A DNA stretch of 6,258 bases from Holosporales bacterium (GCA_031257415.1 JAIROR010000017.1:1-6258); one strand, 5' to 3'. Numbered from the stretch's first letter, positions 1 to 4,980 are shown. Made by a program: numbers and translations. The notes: generated by a model from the letters alone, not told the origin.

Positions 1-10
1 CTTCCGATCT
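1..10. other. probable sequencing-adapter remnant
   Basis: The first ten bases, CTTCCGATCT, are identical to the 3' end of the common Illumina adapter that ends in GCTCTTCCGATCT. In the GreA frame they encode Phe-Arg-Ser, which replaces the hydrophobic or Ala-rich residues normally found just before the conserved Ile-Asp-Pro motif, while homology is good from Ile onward. The window therefore seems to begin at a contig end with untrimmed adapter. A chance ten-base match is possible but unlikely at the very first base. Confidence 0.75.
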
Positions 11-256
11 ATTGATCCGTCCAAGATAAAGTCAGACGTAGTGAGATTTGGAGCAAGCATCACAGTTGAGGAGAATGGGAAACAACTGAAGTTCCAGATT
101 GTTGGAAGCGATGAGGCAGATATAAGGAATGGTCTACTTCCCGTTACTTCGCCACTCGCTATTGCCCTTATCGGTAAAGCAGAGAACGATGTTGTGGAGG
201 TCACCTCCCCCGGAGGAATAAAACTTTATGAAATCCTTTCAATTGAATACATCTGA
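2..256 (+). CDS. greA: transcription elongation factor GreA, C-terminal part (5'-truncated)
   Basis: GreA binds RNA polymerase through its C-terminal domain and stimulates cleavage of backtracked transcripts, rescuing stalled elongation complexes in the cytoplasm. Visible here is the C-terminal FKBP-like domain: the linker Ile-Asp-Pro-Ser-Lys, then Val-Arg-Phe-Gly-Ala, the Gln-Ile-Val-Gly..Asp-Glu-Ala-Asp strand, Thr-Ser-Pro-Leu-Ala..Leu-Ile-Gly-Lys, Thr-Pro-Gly-Gly-like Ser-Pro-Gly-Gly, and the terminal Ile-Glu-Tyr-Ile. About 80 residues are present of a family length near 157; the N-terminal coiled coil that enters the polymerase secondary channel lies off the contig. The GTG at 41 is an internal valine, not a start. 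The first three codons are probably adapter, so genuine gene sequence begins near 11. No convincing terminator follows before the tRNA. Confidence 0.93.
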   Translation, partial: FRSIDPSKIKSDVVRFGASITVEENGKQLKFQIVGSDEADIRNGLLPVTSPLAIALIGKAENDVVEVTSPGGIKLYEILSIEYI

Positions 257-347
257 AAATTCTTGTACAATTGCTGAAGGGAATTCTCCACAAAGGTGGT
301 GGTGTAAGCACGGACGGCGAATCGAAAGCCGAGGATAAGAGTAATAA

Positions 348-438
348 GGAGAGATGGCCGAGTGGCTGAAGGCGCCCGCCTGGAAAGCGAGTATACGTTA
401 ATCACGTATCGAGGGTTCGAATCCCTCTCTCTCCGCCA
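348..438 (+). tRNA. tRNA-Ser (anticodon GGA)
   Basis: A complete class II tRNA. The acceptor strands GGAGAGA (348-354) and TCTCTCC (428-434) pair fully, followed by discriminator G435 and an encoded CCA (436-438). The D stem is GCC/GGC (357-359, 371-373). The anticodon loop is 380-386 with GGA at 382-384 after T381. A long variable arm pairs ATACG (393-397) with CGTAT (405-409), the hallmark of serine tRNAs. The T arm is GAGGG-TTCGAAT-CCCTC (411-427). The anticodon stem has one C-A mismatch (376/390), which is unusual but tolerable. It reads UCC and UCU serine codons. It lies next to the prophage recombinase, but I found no second copy of its 3' end that would mark an attachment site. Confidence 0.96.
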
Positions 439-688
439 CGTCTGGGTTGTGTGGTCTCTGTAAGACCGTTGAAATATAGGGGTTTTGCGTCTGGGTGGTT
501 GGATAAAATGCTCTGATTTTGCCCGTTTTCTACTCCAAAATTCACATTAATGCGTACCTCGAACAAACGAAGTCCGAGTCTCTGTATGCGTTGGAAATGC
601 TGGAGTTTTCAATACAGGGGTACTTCTTTTGGACGTTAACAAGAGTAGTTAAAGTTATCACAAGTATCAAGGATGTATAATTTAATGC
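439..688. other. non-coding stretch between tRNA-Ser and recombinase remnant
   Basis: These 250 bases hold no gene I can support. Just after the tRNA there is a perfect five-base-pair hairpin GGTCT-CTGTA-AGACC (453-467) that could help end the tRNA transcript, but no T-run follows it, so it is not a canonical terminator. The nine-base word CGTCTGGGT occurs twice as a direct repeat (439-447 and 488-496). A 29-codon frame at 550-639 has no ribosome binding site. The stretch may be old phage-end or attachment sequence, judged only from its place between a tRNA and an integrase-type gene. Confidence 0.5.
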
Positions 689-1030
689 TCACCACCTCAT
701 CCTCAATCCTACTTCCACCGAATCCACCAACCTCACCTCTCTCGACAAACCACCCTCCAGAATCGCCACCTTAGTTTTTGGTGGAAGGTAGTTCAGATTC
801 AATACGCGTCGGATGTAGGATTCGTTGATGTTTTTCTTAGAAGCTAGTTCTCTGATGGAGGTGAATTTTCCGCTGTCCAGTTCACGTTGCCAGAGGTGTG
901 CTTTGACCAATGCCTTGAGGATTGTGTTGTCTACCTTGGTTTTCTCGAACACTGGATCACTTCCGTCTGGTGTGGTTATCCATGTTCTGCCGCTCTTTTT
1001 CTTGGTTTTAAACTCCATGTACAGATTCAC
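689..1030 (-). CDS. helix-turn-helix segment of a large serine recombinase (separate C-terminal piece or coupled small gene)
   Basis: This 113-residue protein matches, as I know the family, the C-terminal region of alphaproteobacterial phage-type large serine recombinases: a basic strand-like entry (Phe-Lys-Thr-Lys-Lys-Lys-Ser-Gly-Arg), a Pro-Asp-Gly turn, a helix with Leu-Lys-Ala-Leu-Val-Lys-Ala-His-Leu-Trp, then the putative DNA-binding helix-turn-helix Ser-Ile-Arg-Glu-Leu-Ala..Lys-Lys-Asn-Ile-Asn-Glu-Ser-Tyr-Ile-Arg-Arg-Val-Leu, and a Leu-Pro-Pro-Lys tail. In relatives this is often the end of the recombinase itself. Here it is in another reading frame: its GTG overlaps the upstream stop as GTGA (1030-1027). 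An ATG four codons in (1018) is an alternative start. It is either a translationally coupled partner or the frameshifted end of one gene. It can have no recombinase role here, since the catalytic domain is missing. Confidence 0.7.
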   Translation of the reverse strand: MNLYMEFKTKKKSGRTWITTPDGSDPVFEKTKVDNTILKALVKAHLWQRELDSGKFTSIRELASKKNINESYIRRVLNLNYLPPKTKVAILEGGLSREVRLVDSVEVGLRMRW

Positions 1031-1656
1031 GACGTGATCTCGCTAATAAGCTTTTGTGCCCCTTCCGGATTTAGAACGATTCTAAAGCCGTTGTTGCCGA
1101 CGATGACGTTTTTGATCAGCAGTTTTACGATCTTTTGTTGTTCGCTAAAATGCAGTGTTTCCCAGAGATTGTCGATGTTTTTGAGTGATTCTTGAGCAAT
1201 TGCCGAAGGCATGCCAGCAGCTTCAAGTTTATGTATCGTTGATGCAGTGATTGCTGGATCAGTAAGGATTTTTCGCACAGCTTTGATAACAAAATCTTCG
1301 ACGTCTCCGGCTGGAATGTTCTTGTTTTCAGACGTGCAGGATTTCTTGCGTAGATGGTTTGAACATGCGTAATACCTATATTTTCTGGAACTTTTGGAAC
1401 AGTAAGTTGGGGTCATTGCGCAATCACAAATGCCACAGCGAATAATGTCTTGCAGCAGTGCATTGCTTGGTTTTCTTGGAGTTTCGCCTGGTATTCTCTG
1501 AAATATCGATTGAACTTTGTCGAAGAATTTCTCGCTGATTATACCATGGTGCAGGCCTTTATAATGAGTGCCTTTATGGCTCACGAAGCCTTTGTAGATC
1601 GGGTTTGTGAGGATCTGTTGCAGTGTCTTTTTGTTGAAACTTTTACCTGATTTTGT
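1027..1656 (-). pseudogene. large serine recombinase (phage integrase) remnant: zinc-ribbon and coiled-coil part only
   Basis: Large serine recombinases integrate and excise phages by cutting attachment sites through an N-terminal catalytic serine domain. Only the DNA-binding back half remains. The recognisable frame begins near 1656 (Thr-Lys-Ser-Gly-Lys-Ser-Phe), continues through the recombinase-domain motif Leu-Thr-Asn-Pro-Ile-Tyr-Lys-Gly and His-Lys-Gly, then a zinc ribbon. Counting from a GTG at 1584, the likely ligands are C50, C53, C74 and C83, around Met-Thr-Pro-Thr and Tyr-Arg-Tyr-Tyr-Ala-Cys. A helical region follows, and the frame ends in Leu-Ile-Ser-Glu-Ile-Thr-Ser. The GTG at 1584 is an internal codon, not a true start. 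The resolvase domain, with its catalytic serine, is absent: the sequence runs into an opposed phage tail gene. The strand stays open in frame up to a stop near 1733-1735, but that extension does not look like recombinase. Confidence 0.82.
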
Positions 1657-1668
1657 AGAGAAATCACT

Positions 1669-2217
1669 TTGGGAACAACGGATGTTTCCAATGTTTCGGA
1701 CATTATAGCCCTGGCAAATGTGGAGCGTGTTTCATCGACGACTGACGTTGAGTTTACATTGTTTGATGATTCGACAGGCCTGACGCACAAGCTTTCCGAG
1801 GATTTTCCGGTTGCTCTGCAAAGCAGGATTACTGGCAACCTCACGGCAAAGGCAATTTTGAAAGGCACAGAATTCAAGAGTCCCGTGTTGTATCCAGGCG
1901 TGCAGTTCGTTTTTGGCGATATTTTGGAGGATGCCGATTACGTGACTCGGTCGATCAAGGCTGGGGCGAATTCGAAGATCACAGTGACGTATGACGCTTT
2001 TTTGCAAGGCTTGGCGGATGTCAAAGTGTACATTAAAGGTTCCGGTTCGTGGATTTTGGCTGATTTAACAAGCTCGCAAAACGTCGGAAACGGCTGGGTT
2101 GAGAGGGTTCACAAGGTGACAAATTTCAATGACGATGAGGTCAGAGTGAAATTGGTTTTGAAAGGCAACACGCTGTATAGGCCAAAAATCCAGGCTTTGA
2201 AGGTGGTTGTGATTTAG
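1669..2217 (+). pseudogene. phage tail/fibre-region protein, C-terminal fragment
   Basis: The 183 codons from 1669 encode a beta-rich protein end with no signal peptide or membrane segment. Leu-Tyr-Pro-Gly-Val-Gln in the middle and Val-Lys-Val-Tyr-Ile-Lys-Gly-Ser-Gly-Ser-Trp, then Glu-Val-Arg-Val-Lys-Leu-Val-Leu, near the end recall C-termini of long tail proteins coded just before the sheath gene in P2-like alphaproteobacterial prophages; this is memory-based and moderate. The frame is open from 1651 but has no proper start: the first candidate is a TTG at 1669 with no ribosome binding site, and the stretch before it belongs to the opposed recombinase. I read it as the 3' part of a much longer gene, cut by the deletion that also beheaded the recombinase. 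Its stop is followed at once by the ribosome binding site of the next small gene. Confidence 0.6.
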
Positions 2218-2222
2218 GAGGG
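2216..2222 (+). promoter_or_regulatory. ribosome binding site of the 35-codon microgene
   Basis: AGGAGGG lies five bases before the ATG at 2228. It is the strongest Shine-Dalgarno match in the prophage block and is the main reason for accepting so short a gene. Confidence 0.8.
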
Positions 2223-2227
2223 CAACA

Positions 2228-2335
2228 ATGATTAGTGAAAAAACTTCAAGAAATTATTCGCTGCCGCATCCTGAAAACGTTGAAAAACTTAGGTTTTTGC
2301 TTACGGAAGTTTTGAATAAGCTGGAGGATTTTTGA
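2228..2335 (+). CDS. small phage protein with Arg-Asn-Tyr-x-Leu-Pro-His-Pro motif
   Basis: A 35-residue gene with a near-ideal ribosome binding site. The motif Ser-Arg-Asn-Tyr-Ser-Leu-Pro-His-Pro-Glu-Asn is, as I recall it, the start of small fibre-region proteins found directly before the tail sheath gene in alphaproteobacterial prophages (usual form Arg-Asn-Tyr-x-Leu-Pro-x-Pro-x-Asn). The rest is one amphipathic helix, Lys-Leu-Arg-Phe-Leu-Leu-Thr-Glu-Val-Leu-Asn-Lys-Leu. In relatives the protein is often longer with a fibre-like extension, so this may be a short form or a truncation. It sits ten bases after the tail fragment and its stop (2333-2335) lies two bases before the ATG of the sheath chimera, which suggests translational coupling in one tail operon. 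Its function is not known. Confidence 0.65.
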   Translation: MISEKTSRNYSLPHPENVEKLRFLLTEVLNKLEDF

Positions 2336-2337
2336 TC

Positions 2338-3666
2338 ATGTCAAACTTTTTACATGGCATTGAAGTCCAGGAAATCGACTCCGGCAGCAGGATTATCAAA
2401 ACAGCGAAATCATCGGTGATCGGAATCATCGGAACAGCAACTGATTCAGATGTTCCAGCAAACGTACCAATTCTCGTGACAGGCTCAAAACTACCGGAAA
2501 CCTTTGGAAATACTGGGACGTACGACGTCTGCGGAACTTTACCCTCAGCGATTAAGTCAATTTTCGACCAAATTGGAGCGATTTTGATCGTGGTCAGGGT
2601 TGAATCTGAAGAAGATATAGCTGGCGGACTAGGCGCGTTTTTAGCATCTGAAAGCACGATTCATGTAACTCCAAGAATTCTGATAGTCCCAGGTTTTTCA
2701 GGCGATACAGAGGTTCTGACAGCTATAATTCCGGTTGCAGAAAAACTAAAAGCTATTATTGTTGCCGATGCGTCAACAGGACCTAAGCTTGGCTCGACGA
2801 TCAAACAGCTTGAATCTTCCTCGAAAAGCATTGGGAAATTTCAGAGCTTGAAGCAGTCTATTTTGACGGCCAAAAACGAGTGGGCCCAAGCAGAAGCTCA
2901 GGTTAAGTCGCTTGCAGTCGCTATGAACCAAGCTGGTCCTGATACTGCAAAACTAGCATCTGAATTTGAAAAGTCCAAAAATGCAGCATCCAAGGCAAAA
3001 CAGGCGTACCTTGAAAAACGAAATGCGCTGCATAATCTTAGCGCAAAACTCAGGCAGAGCGGCGTTGACATGGGCTCGCTGGGTGCTGAGCAAACCAAGC
3101 TCGGAACGTCGATCGATAAGCTGAAAACGAAATACAACGACTTGAATGCGTTGATGCAAAAGCGCCAGGGAATAATAGCGCAGCGGGCTCATTTGCGTGG
3201 CCAGATCATGGACACAGTCGCTTTGGGGGCTGCGATGGCCGCACCAATCAAGGCTGCCGTGAATTTCGAATCGGCCATGGCAGATGTCAAAAAAGTCGTT
3301 GATTTTGCTGAGCCGGACGGCCTCGTGAAGCTTGGAAATACGATCAAACAAATGTCGCGAGACATCCCGATTTCTGCTGAAGGCCTTGCGCAGATTACAG
3401 CTGCTGGCGGTCAGCTTGGCGTTAAAGAAAAGGACCTCGCGGCATTTACAGAAACTGTTTCAAAAATGTCGACCGCATTTGACATGCTGCCAGACGAGGC
3501 TGGGCAAACGATGGCGCAACTTTCGAACGTTTTTCAGATCCCGATGCAAAACGTGAAAGGTCTGGGAGATGCCATCAACCACTACCAGCCAAAGCTGGTA
3601 GTTTGGAGAGACGCTTGCAAAGCGGTCATGCGAGTAAACTCAGAGTTCAAAACTCAGATATCTTAA
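2338..3666 (+). CDS. chimeric phage gene: tail sheath N-terminus fused in frame to tape measure protein (decayed)
   Basis: The 442-residue open frame joins pieces of two phage genes. Residues 1 to about 145 match the N-terminus of a P2 FI-like contractile tail sheath: Met-Ser-Asn-Phe-Leu-His-Gly-Ile-Glu-Val, then Ile-Gly-Ile-Ile-Gly-Thr-Ala, Pro-Val-Leu-like Pro-Ile-Leu-Val-Thr, and Ala-Glu-Lys-Leu-Lys-Ala-Ile-Ile-Val-Ala-Asp. From about 150 to 418 the protein is a P2 T-like/TP901 tape measure N-terminal region: a coiled coil rich in Lys, Gln and Ala (about 150-285), a short apolar segment (292-304), and the core starting Asn-Phe-Glu-Ser-Ala-Met-Ala-Asp-Val-Lys-Lys-Val-Val (309 on). Sheath length is normally near 390 and tape measures exceed 600, so both are incomplete; the tube, gpE-type and other genes between them are deleted. 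The last 27 residues come from the IS end. The ATG at 2338 is preferred over a TTG at 2332 because sheaths start Met-Ser-x-Phe. The product cannot work as sheath or tape measure. Confidence 0.85.
   Translation: MSNFLHGIEVQEIDSGSRIIKTAKSSVIGIIGTATDSDVPANVPILVTGSKLPETFGNTGTYDVCGTLPSAIKSIFDQIGAILIVVRVESEEDIAGGLGAFLASESTIHVTPRILIVPGFSGDTEVLTAIIPVAEKLKAIIVADASTGPKLGSTIKQLESSSKSIGKFQSLKQSILTAKNEWAQAEAQVKSLAVAMNQAGPDTAKLASEFEKSKNAASKAKQAYLEKRNALHNLSAKLRQSGVDMGSLGAEQTKLGTSIDKLKTKYNDLNALMQKRQGIIAQRAHLRGQIMDTVALGAAMAAPIKAAVNFESAMADVKKVVDFAEPDGLVKLGNTIKQMSRDIPISAEGLAQITAAGGQLGVKEKDLAAFTETVSKMSTAFDMLPDEAGQTMAQLSNVFQIPMQNVKGLGDAINHYQPKLVVWRDACKAVMRVNSEFKTQIS
3582..3601. repeat. IS right-end hairpin
   Basis: A perfect eight-base-pair inverted repeat with a four-base loop. 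In IS200/IS605 elements the transposase binds such subterminal hairpins on one DNA strand to choose the cleavage site. It lies exactly where tape measure similarity stops. Confidence 0.8.
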
Positions 3667-4078
3667 AATTCTCCGCCTTATGATGCTGTTCTTGCTCTTC
3701 TATATATCTCTGTATTTCTTCTGCATTAACATTCCCTACTGTCACCGCAAAGTATCCTCTAGCCCACAAATGCTGCCCCCAATACCTTTTCCGTAGTATC
3801 TCAAATTCTTGCTGTAATTTCCTGCTACTCTTTCCTTTTATGTATTGCATTGCTCTTGATATTGACAACCCTGGAGGGATTGAAAGCAAAAGATGTATAT
3901 GATCAGGTCCTAAACCTCCACTCACTATCTCTATATCATTAGCTTCACATATCTCTTTTATAAGGTCTCTGGCTCTTGTTGCTACTACTCCTGTTAATAC
4001 TCTATATCTATATTTTGTACAGAACACTACATGGTATTTCAGATCATATAGGCTATGACTTCCTTTCCTGTATTCCAT
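3647..4078 (-). CDS. tnpA: IS200/IS605-family HUH transposase TnpA
   Basis: A full-length 143-residue member of the Y1 HUH transposases, which cut and rejoin single-stranded DNA through a 5'-phosphotyrosine link and act as dimers. The family signature is intact: N-terminal Tyr-His-Val-Val-Phe-Cys-Thr-Lys-Tyr-Arg, the metal-binding pair H60-Ile-H62 within Asp-His-Ile-His-Leu-Leu, Tyr-Ile-Lys-Gly-Lys-Ser-Ser-Arg, Trp-Gly-Gln-His-Leu-Trp-Ala-Arg-Gly-Tyr, and the likely nucleophile Y125 in Gln-Arg-Tyr-Ile-Glu-Glu-Gln. No tnpB or omega-RNA-like segment accompanies it. The ATG at 4078 gives the usual N-terminus; the ribosome binding site close to it is weak, which fits the low expression typical of IS200. 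A TATAAT box (minus strand, 4129-4124) lies about 45 bases upstream. The last 20 bases overlap the end of the sheath-tape chimera tail to tail. It appears functional. Confidence 0.95.
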   Translation of the reverse strand: MEYRKGSHSLYDLKYHVVFCTKYRYRVLTGVVATRARDLIKEICEANDIEIVSGGLGPDHIHLLLSIPPGLSISRAMQYIKGKSSRKLQQEFEILRKRYWGQHLWARGYFAVTVGNVNAEEIQRYIEEQEQHHKAENFKISEF

Positions 4079-4123
4079 TTTTTTCTTATATCTTTACTTC
4101 TTTCTCTTCTCCTACTAATATTT

Positions 4124-4129
4124 ATTATA
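4124..4129 (-). promoter_or_regulatory. -10 box upstream of tnpA
   Basis: On the minus strand the sequence is a perfect TATAAT preceded by a TG two bases upstream in a CTTGAG context. No good -35 hexamer is found at the right distance; the left-end hairpin lies there. A weak transposase promoter inside the IS end is plausible. Confidence 0.35.
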
Positions 4130-4136
4130 CTCAAGT

Positions 4137-4154
4137 CTTCGCCTAAAGGCGAGG
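4137..4154. repeat. IS left-end hairpin
   Basis: TCGCC (4139-4143) and GGCGA (4148-4152) pair around a TAAA loop; a wobble pair and one more C-G pair extend it to 4137-4154. It is the counterpart of the hairpin beyond the 3' end of tnpA and marks the probable left end of the element. Confidence 0.65.
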
Positions 4155-4186
4155 GTGTTAACCCATCCCAGGTAACTACATAAAAA

Positions 4187-4651
4187 ATGATTGTGAAATG
4201 CATAAAAAAAGGGGAAGAAATTTCTAAGAACAGGTGCTTAATGGTTGGTGAATTGTATTGTGTATTAGGTATAACTTTTTACAATGATGGCCGTGTAGAT
4301 TACAATCTATTAACAAAAGAAAAAAAGCAATATAATGCTCGTTTATTTCAATCTGATAATTTTGAAATAATTGATGGAACGCTGCCGAATACATGGATTT
4401 ATGCAGATTGGGGGGGGTGGCAGAGGCGCCACTTAGAATCTCTTGCCTTTAGTAACATAGAAGGTGATGACATTTATGAGAATAATAATATAGGATTCAT
4501 CAATGCGGTAAATGAAATACTATCTTTTCACGATTGGCCACTTCTTGAAATTCCAGAGTATTTACTCCCAAAACCTACATTCGAAGAACGTCGACGAAAG
4601 GAAATGAATGATGAACTCGAAGAATATCTAAGACTCGCAGAAGAGGAATAA
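4187..4651 (+). CDS. uncharacterised small acidic protein, immunity-protein-like
   Basis: A 154-residue soluble protein with no signal peptide or membrane segment. An in-frame stop directly precedes the ATG, so this start is the earliest possible; no clear ribosome binding site is seen (AGG at 4170-4172 is too far). The N-terminus Met-Ile-Val-Lys-Cys-Ile, then Leu-Met-Val-Gly-Glu-Leu-Tyr-Cys-Val-Leu-Gly-Ile, and later Leu-Phe-Gln-Ser-Asp-Asn-Phe-Glu-Ile-Ile-Asp-Gly..Pro..Trp recall a group of small proteins with the pattern Val-Lys-Cys, Gly-Lys-x-Tyr-x-Val and Phe-Glu-Val-Ile-Asp-x-Arg-Leu-Pro-x-x-Trp that occur as immunity-type partners in polymorphic toxin loci. That link is from memory and weak. 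The tail is a charged helix rich in Glu and Arg. No toxin gene lies beside it. A G8 run at 4410-4417 encodes Trp-Gly-Gly and could slip. The gene is AT-rich, unlike the prophage block. Confidence 0.65.
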   Translation: MIVKCIKKGEEISKNRCLMVGELYCVLGITFYNDGRVDYNLLTKEKKQYNARLFQSDNFEIIDGTLPNTWIYADWGGWQRRHLESLAFSNIEGDDIYENNNIGFINAVNEILSFHDWPLLEIPEYLLPKPTFEERRRKEMNDELEEYLRLAEEE

Positions 4652-4704
4652 AAATTTAAGGATTACAAAAAATGGCTAATCTCATGCTGAAACAAAATTT
4701 TTTC

Positions 4705-4733
4705 TTGCCCCTATAAAAAAACCGTGTTATCCT
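4705..4733 (+). promoter_or_regulatory. sigma-70-type promoter for the 4738 transcript
   Basis: TTGCCC (4705-4710) and TATCCT (4728-4733) are spaced by exactly 17 bases, predicting a start near 4738-4741. It is the best promoter seen in the window. The sequence becomes clearly GC-richer right after it, consistent with a structured transcript. Confidence 0.6.
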
Positions 4734-4737
4734 ATCA

Positions 4738-4980
4738 AAGAAGCCTGTTTCTGGGCGCTTTGAAACCTTGAGAGCCTAGGGTAAATCTGGACGGGTTTGG
4801 TGTGCCTTCGAAGTGTAGTTCTGTTTTCTCCATTGAATGTATGTCCTTGTTCCTGTAAACTCCTTATGCACAGGGTCGAAGGGAATAGATAATGTTCAAA
4901 AGTTTGCTTGTAGCACTCTTCCTCCTCATCTCCTCCTGCTTCGGTAGGCACGACATTGGCCTTCTCCCAGACGGCTACAT
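4738..4980 (+). ncRNA. candidate structured RNA or long 5' leader (6S-like rod possible)
   Basis: About 240 bases downstream of a good promoter are GC-richer than the AT-rich flanks, with a sharp drop near 4990. Complementary segments nest in order: AGCC/GGCT (4742-4745 with 4973-4976), TCTGGG/CCCAGA (4750-4755 with 4966-4971), GCCTA/TAGGC (4774-4778 with 4945-4949), CCTTCGA/TCGAAGG (4805-4811 with 4876-4882) and CCTGT/ACAGG (4852-4856 with 4870-4874). Together they draw a rod with internal loops, the general architecture of 6S RNA, and the piece around GGGTTTGGTGTGC faintly resembles the E. coli 6S apical region. I do not recognise it firmly as 6S, SRP RNA, RNase P RNA or tmRNA, and short helices like these arise by chance. 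The 3' half overlaps the lipoprotein frame; if that gene is real, this is its roughly 150-base leader. The 3' end is not defined and no terminator is visible. Confidence 0.35.

Larger units (their letters stand above)
3582..4154 (-). mobile_element. IS200/IS605-type insertion sequence
   Basis: A short element carrying only tnpA. Its approximate ends are set by hairpins rather than inverted terminal repeats, as expected for this family, which moves as single-stranded DNA. The right-end hairpin is CTACCAGC-CAAA-GCTGGTAG (3582-3601), with a second CGCTT-GCA-AAGCG (3612-3624). The left-end hairpin is TCGCC-TAAA-GGCGA (4139-4152), extendable to 4137-4154. Exact cleavage points and target site are not certain. 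The element interrupts the tape measure frame after Ile-Asn-His; beyond it the sequence does not resume as tape measure, so either a deletion accompanied or followed insertion, or the element marks a rearrangement border. Confidence 0.8.

Noticed and set aside
550..639. 29-codon plus-strand frame downstream of the tRNA
   Set aside because: There is no ribosome binding site and the composition is not protein-like.
887..1195. 102-residue plus-strand frame opposite the recombinase
   Set aside because: It is antisense to well-recognised recombinase and helix-turn-helix coding sequence and has no ribosome binding site or sensible composition.
1732..2007. Minus-strand frames opposite the tail fragment
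   Set aside because: They are antisense to a phage-like coding frame and resemble no family; only the short stretch up to about 1656 belongs to the recombinase.
2953..3351. Minus-strand frames opposite the tape measure coiled coil
   Set aside because: Long antisense open frames are expected opposite codon-biased coiled-coil genes; the plus-strand family match is clear.
3582..3624. The two hairpins as an intrinsic terminator of the chimera
   Set aside because: There is no T-run after either stem and they lie at the IS end, where transposase-recognition hairpins are expected.
4740..4846. Minus-strand frame starting Met-Glu-Lys-Thr-Glu with a Thr-Pro-Asn-Pro motif, recalling the Nfu N-terminal domain
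   Set aside because: Only the four-residue motif matches; the rest does not follow the family and the frame is about 32 codons.
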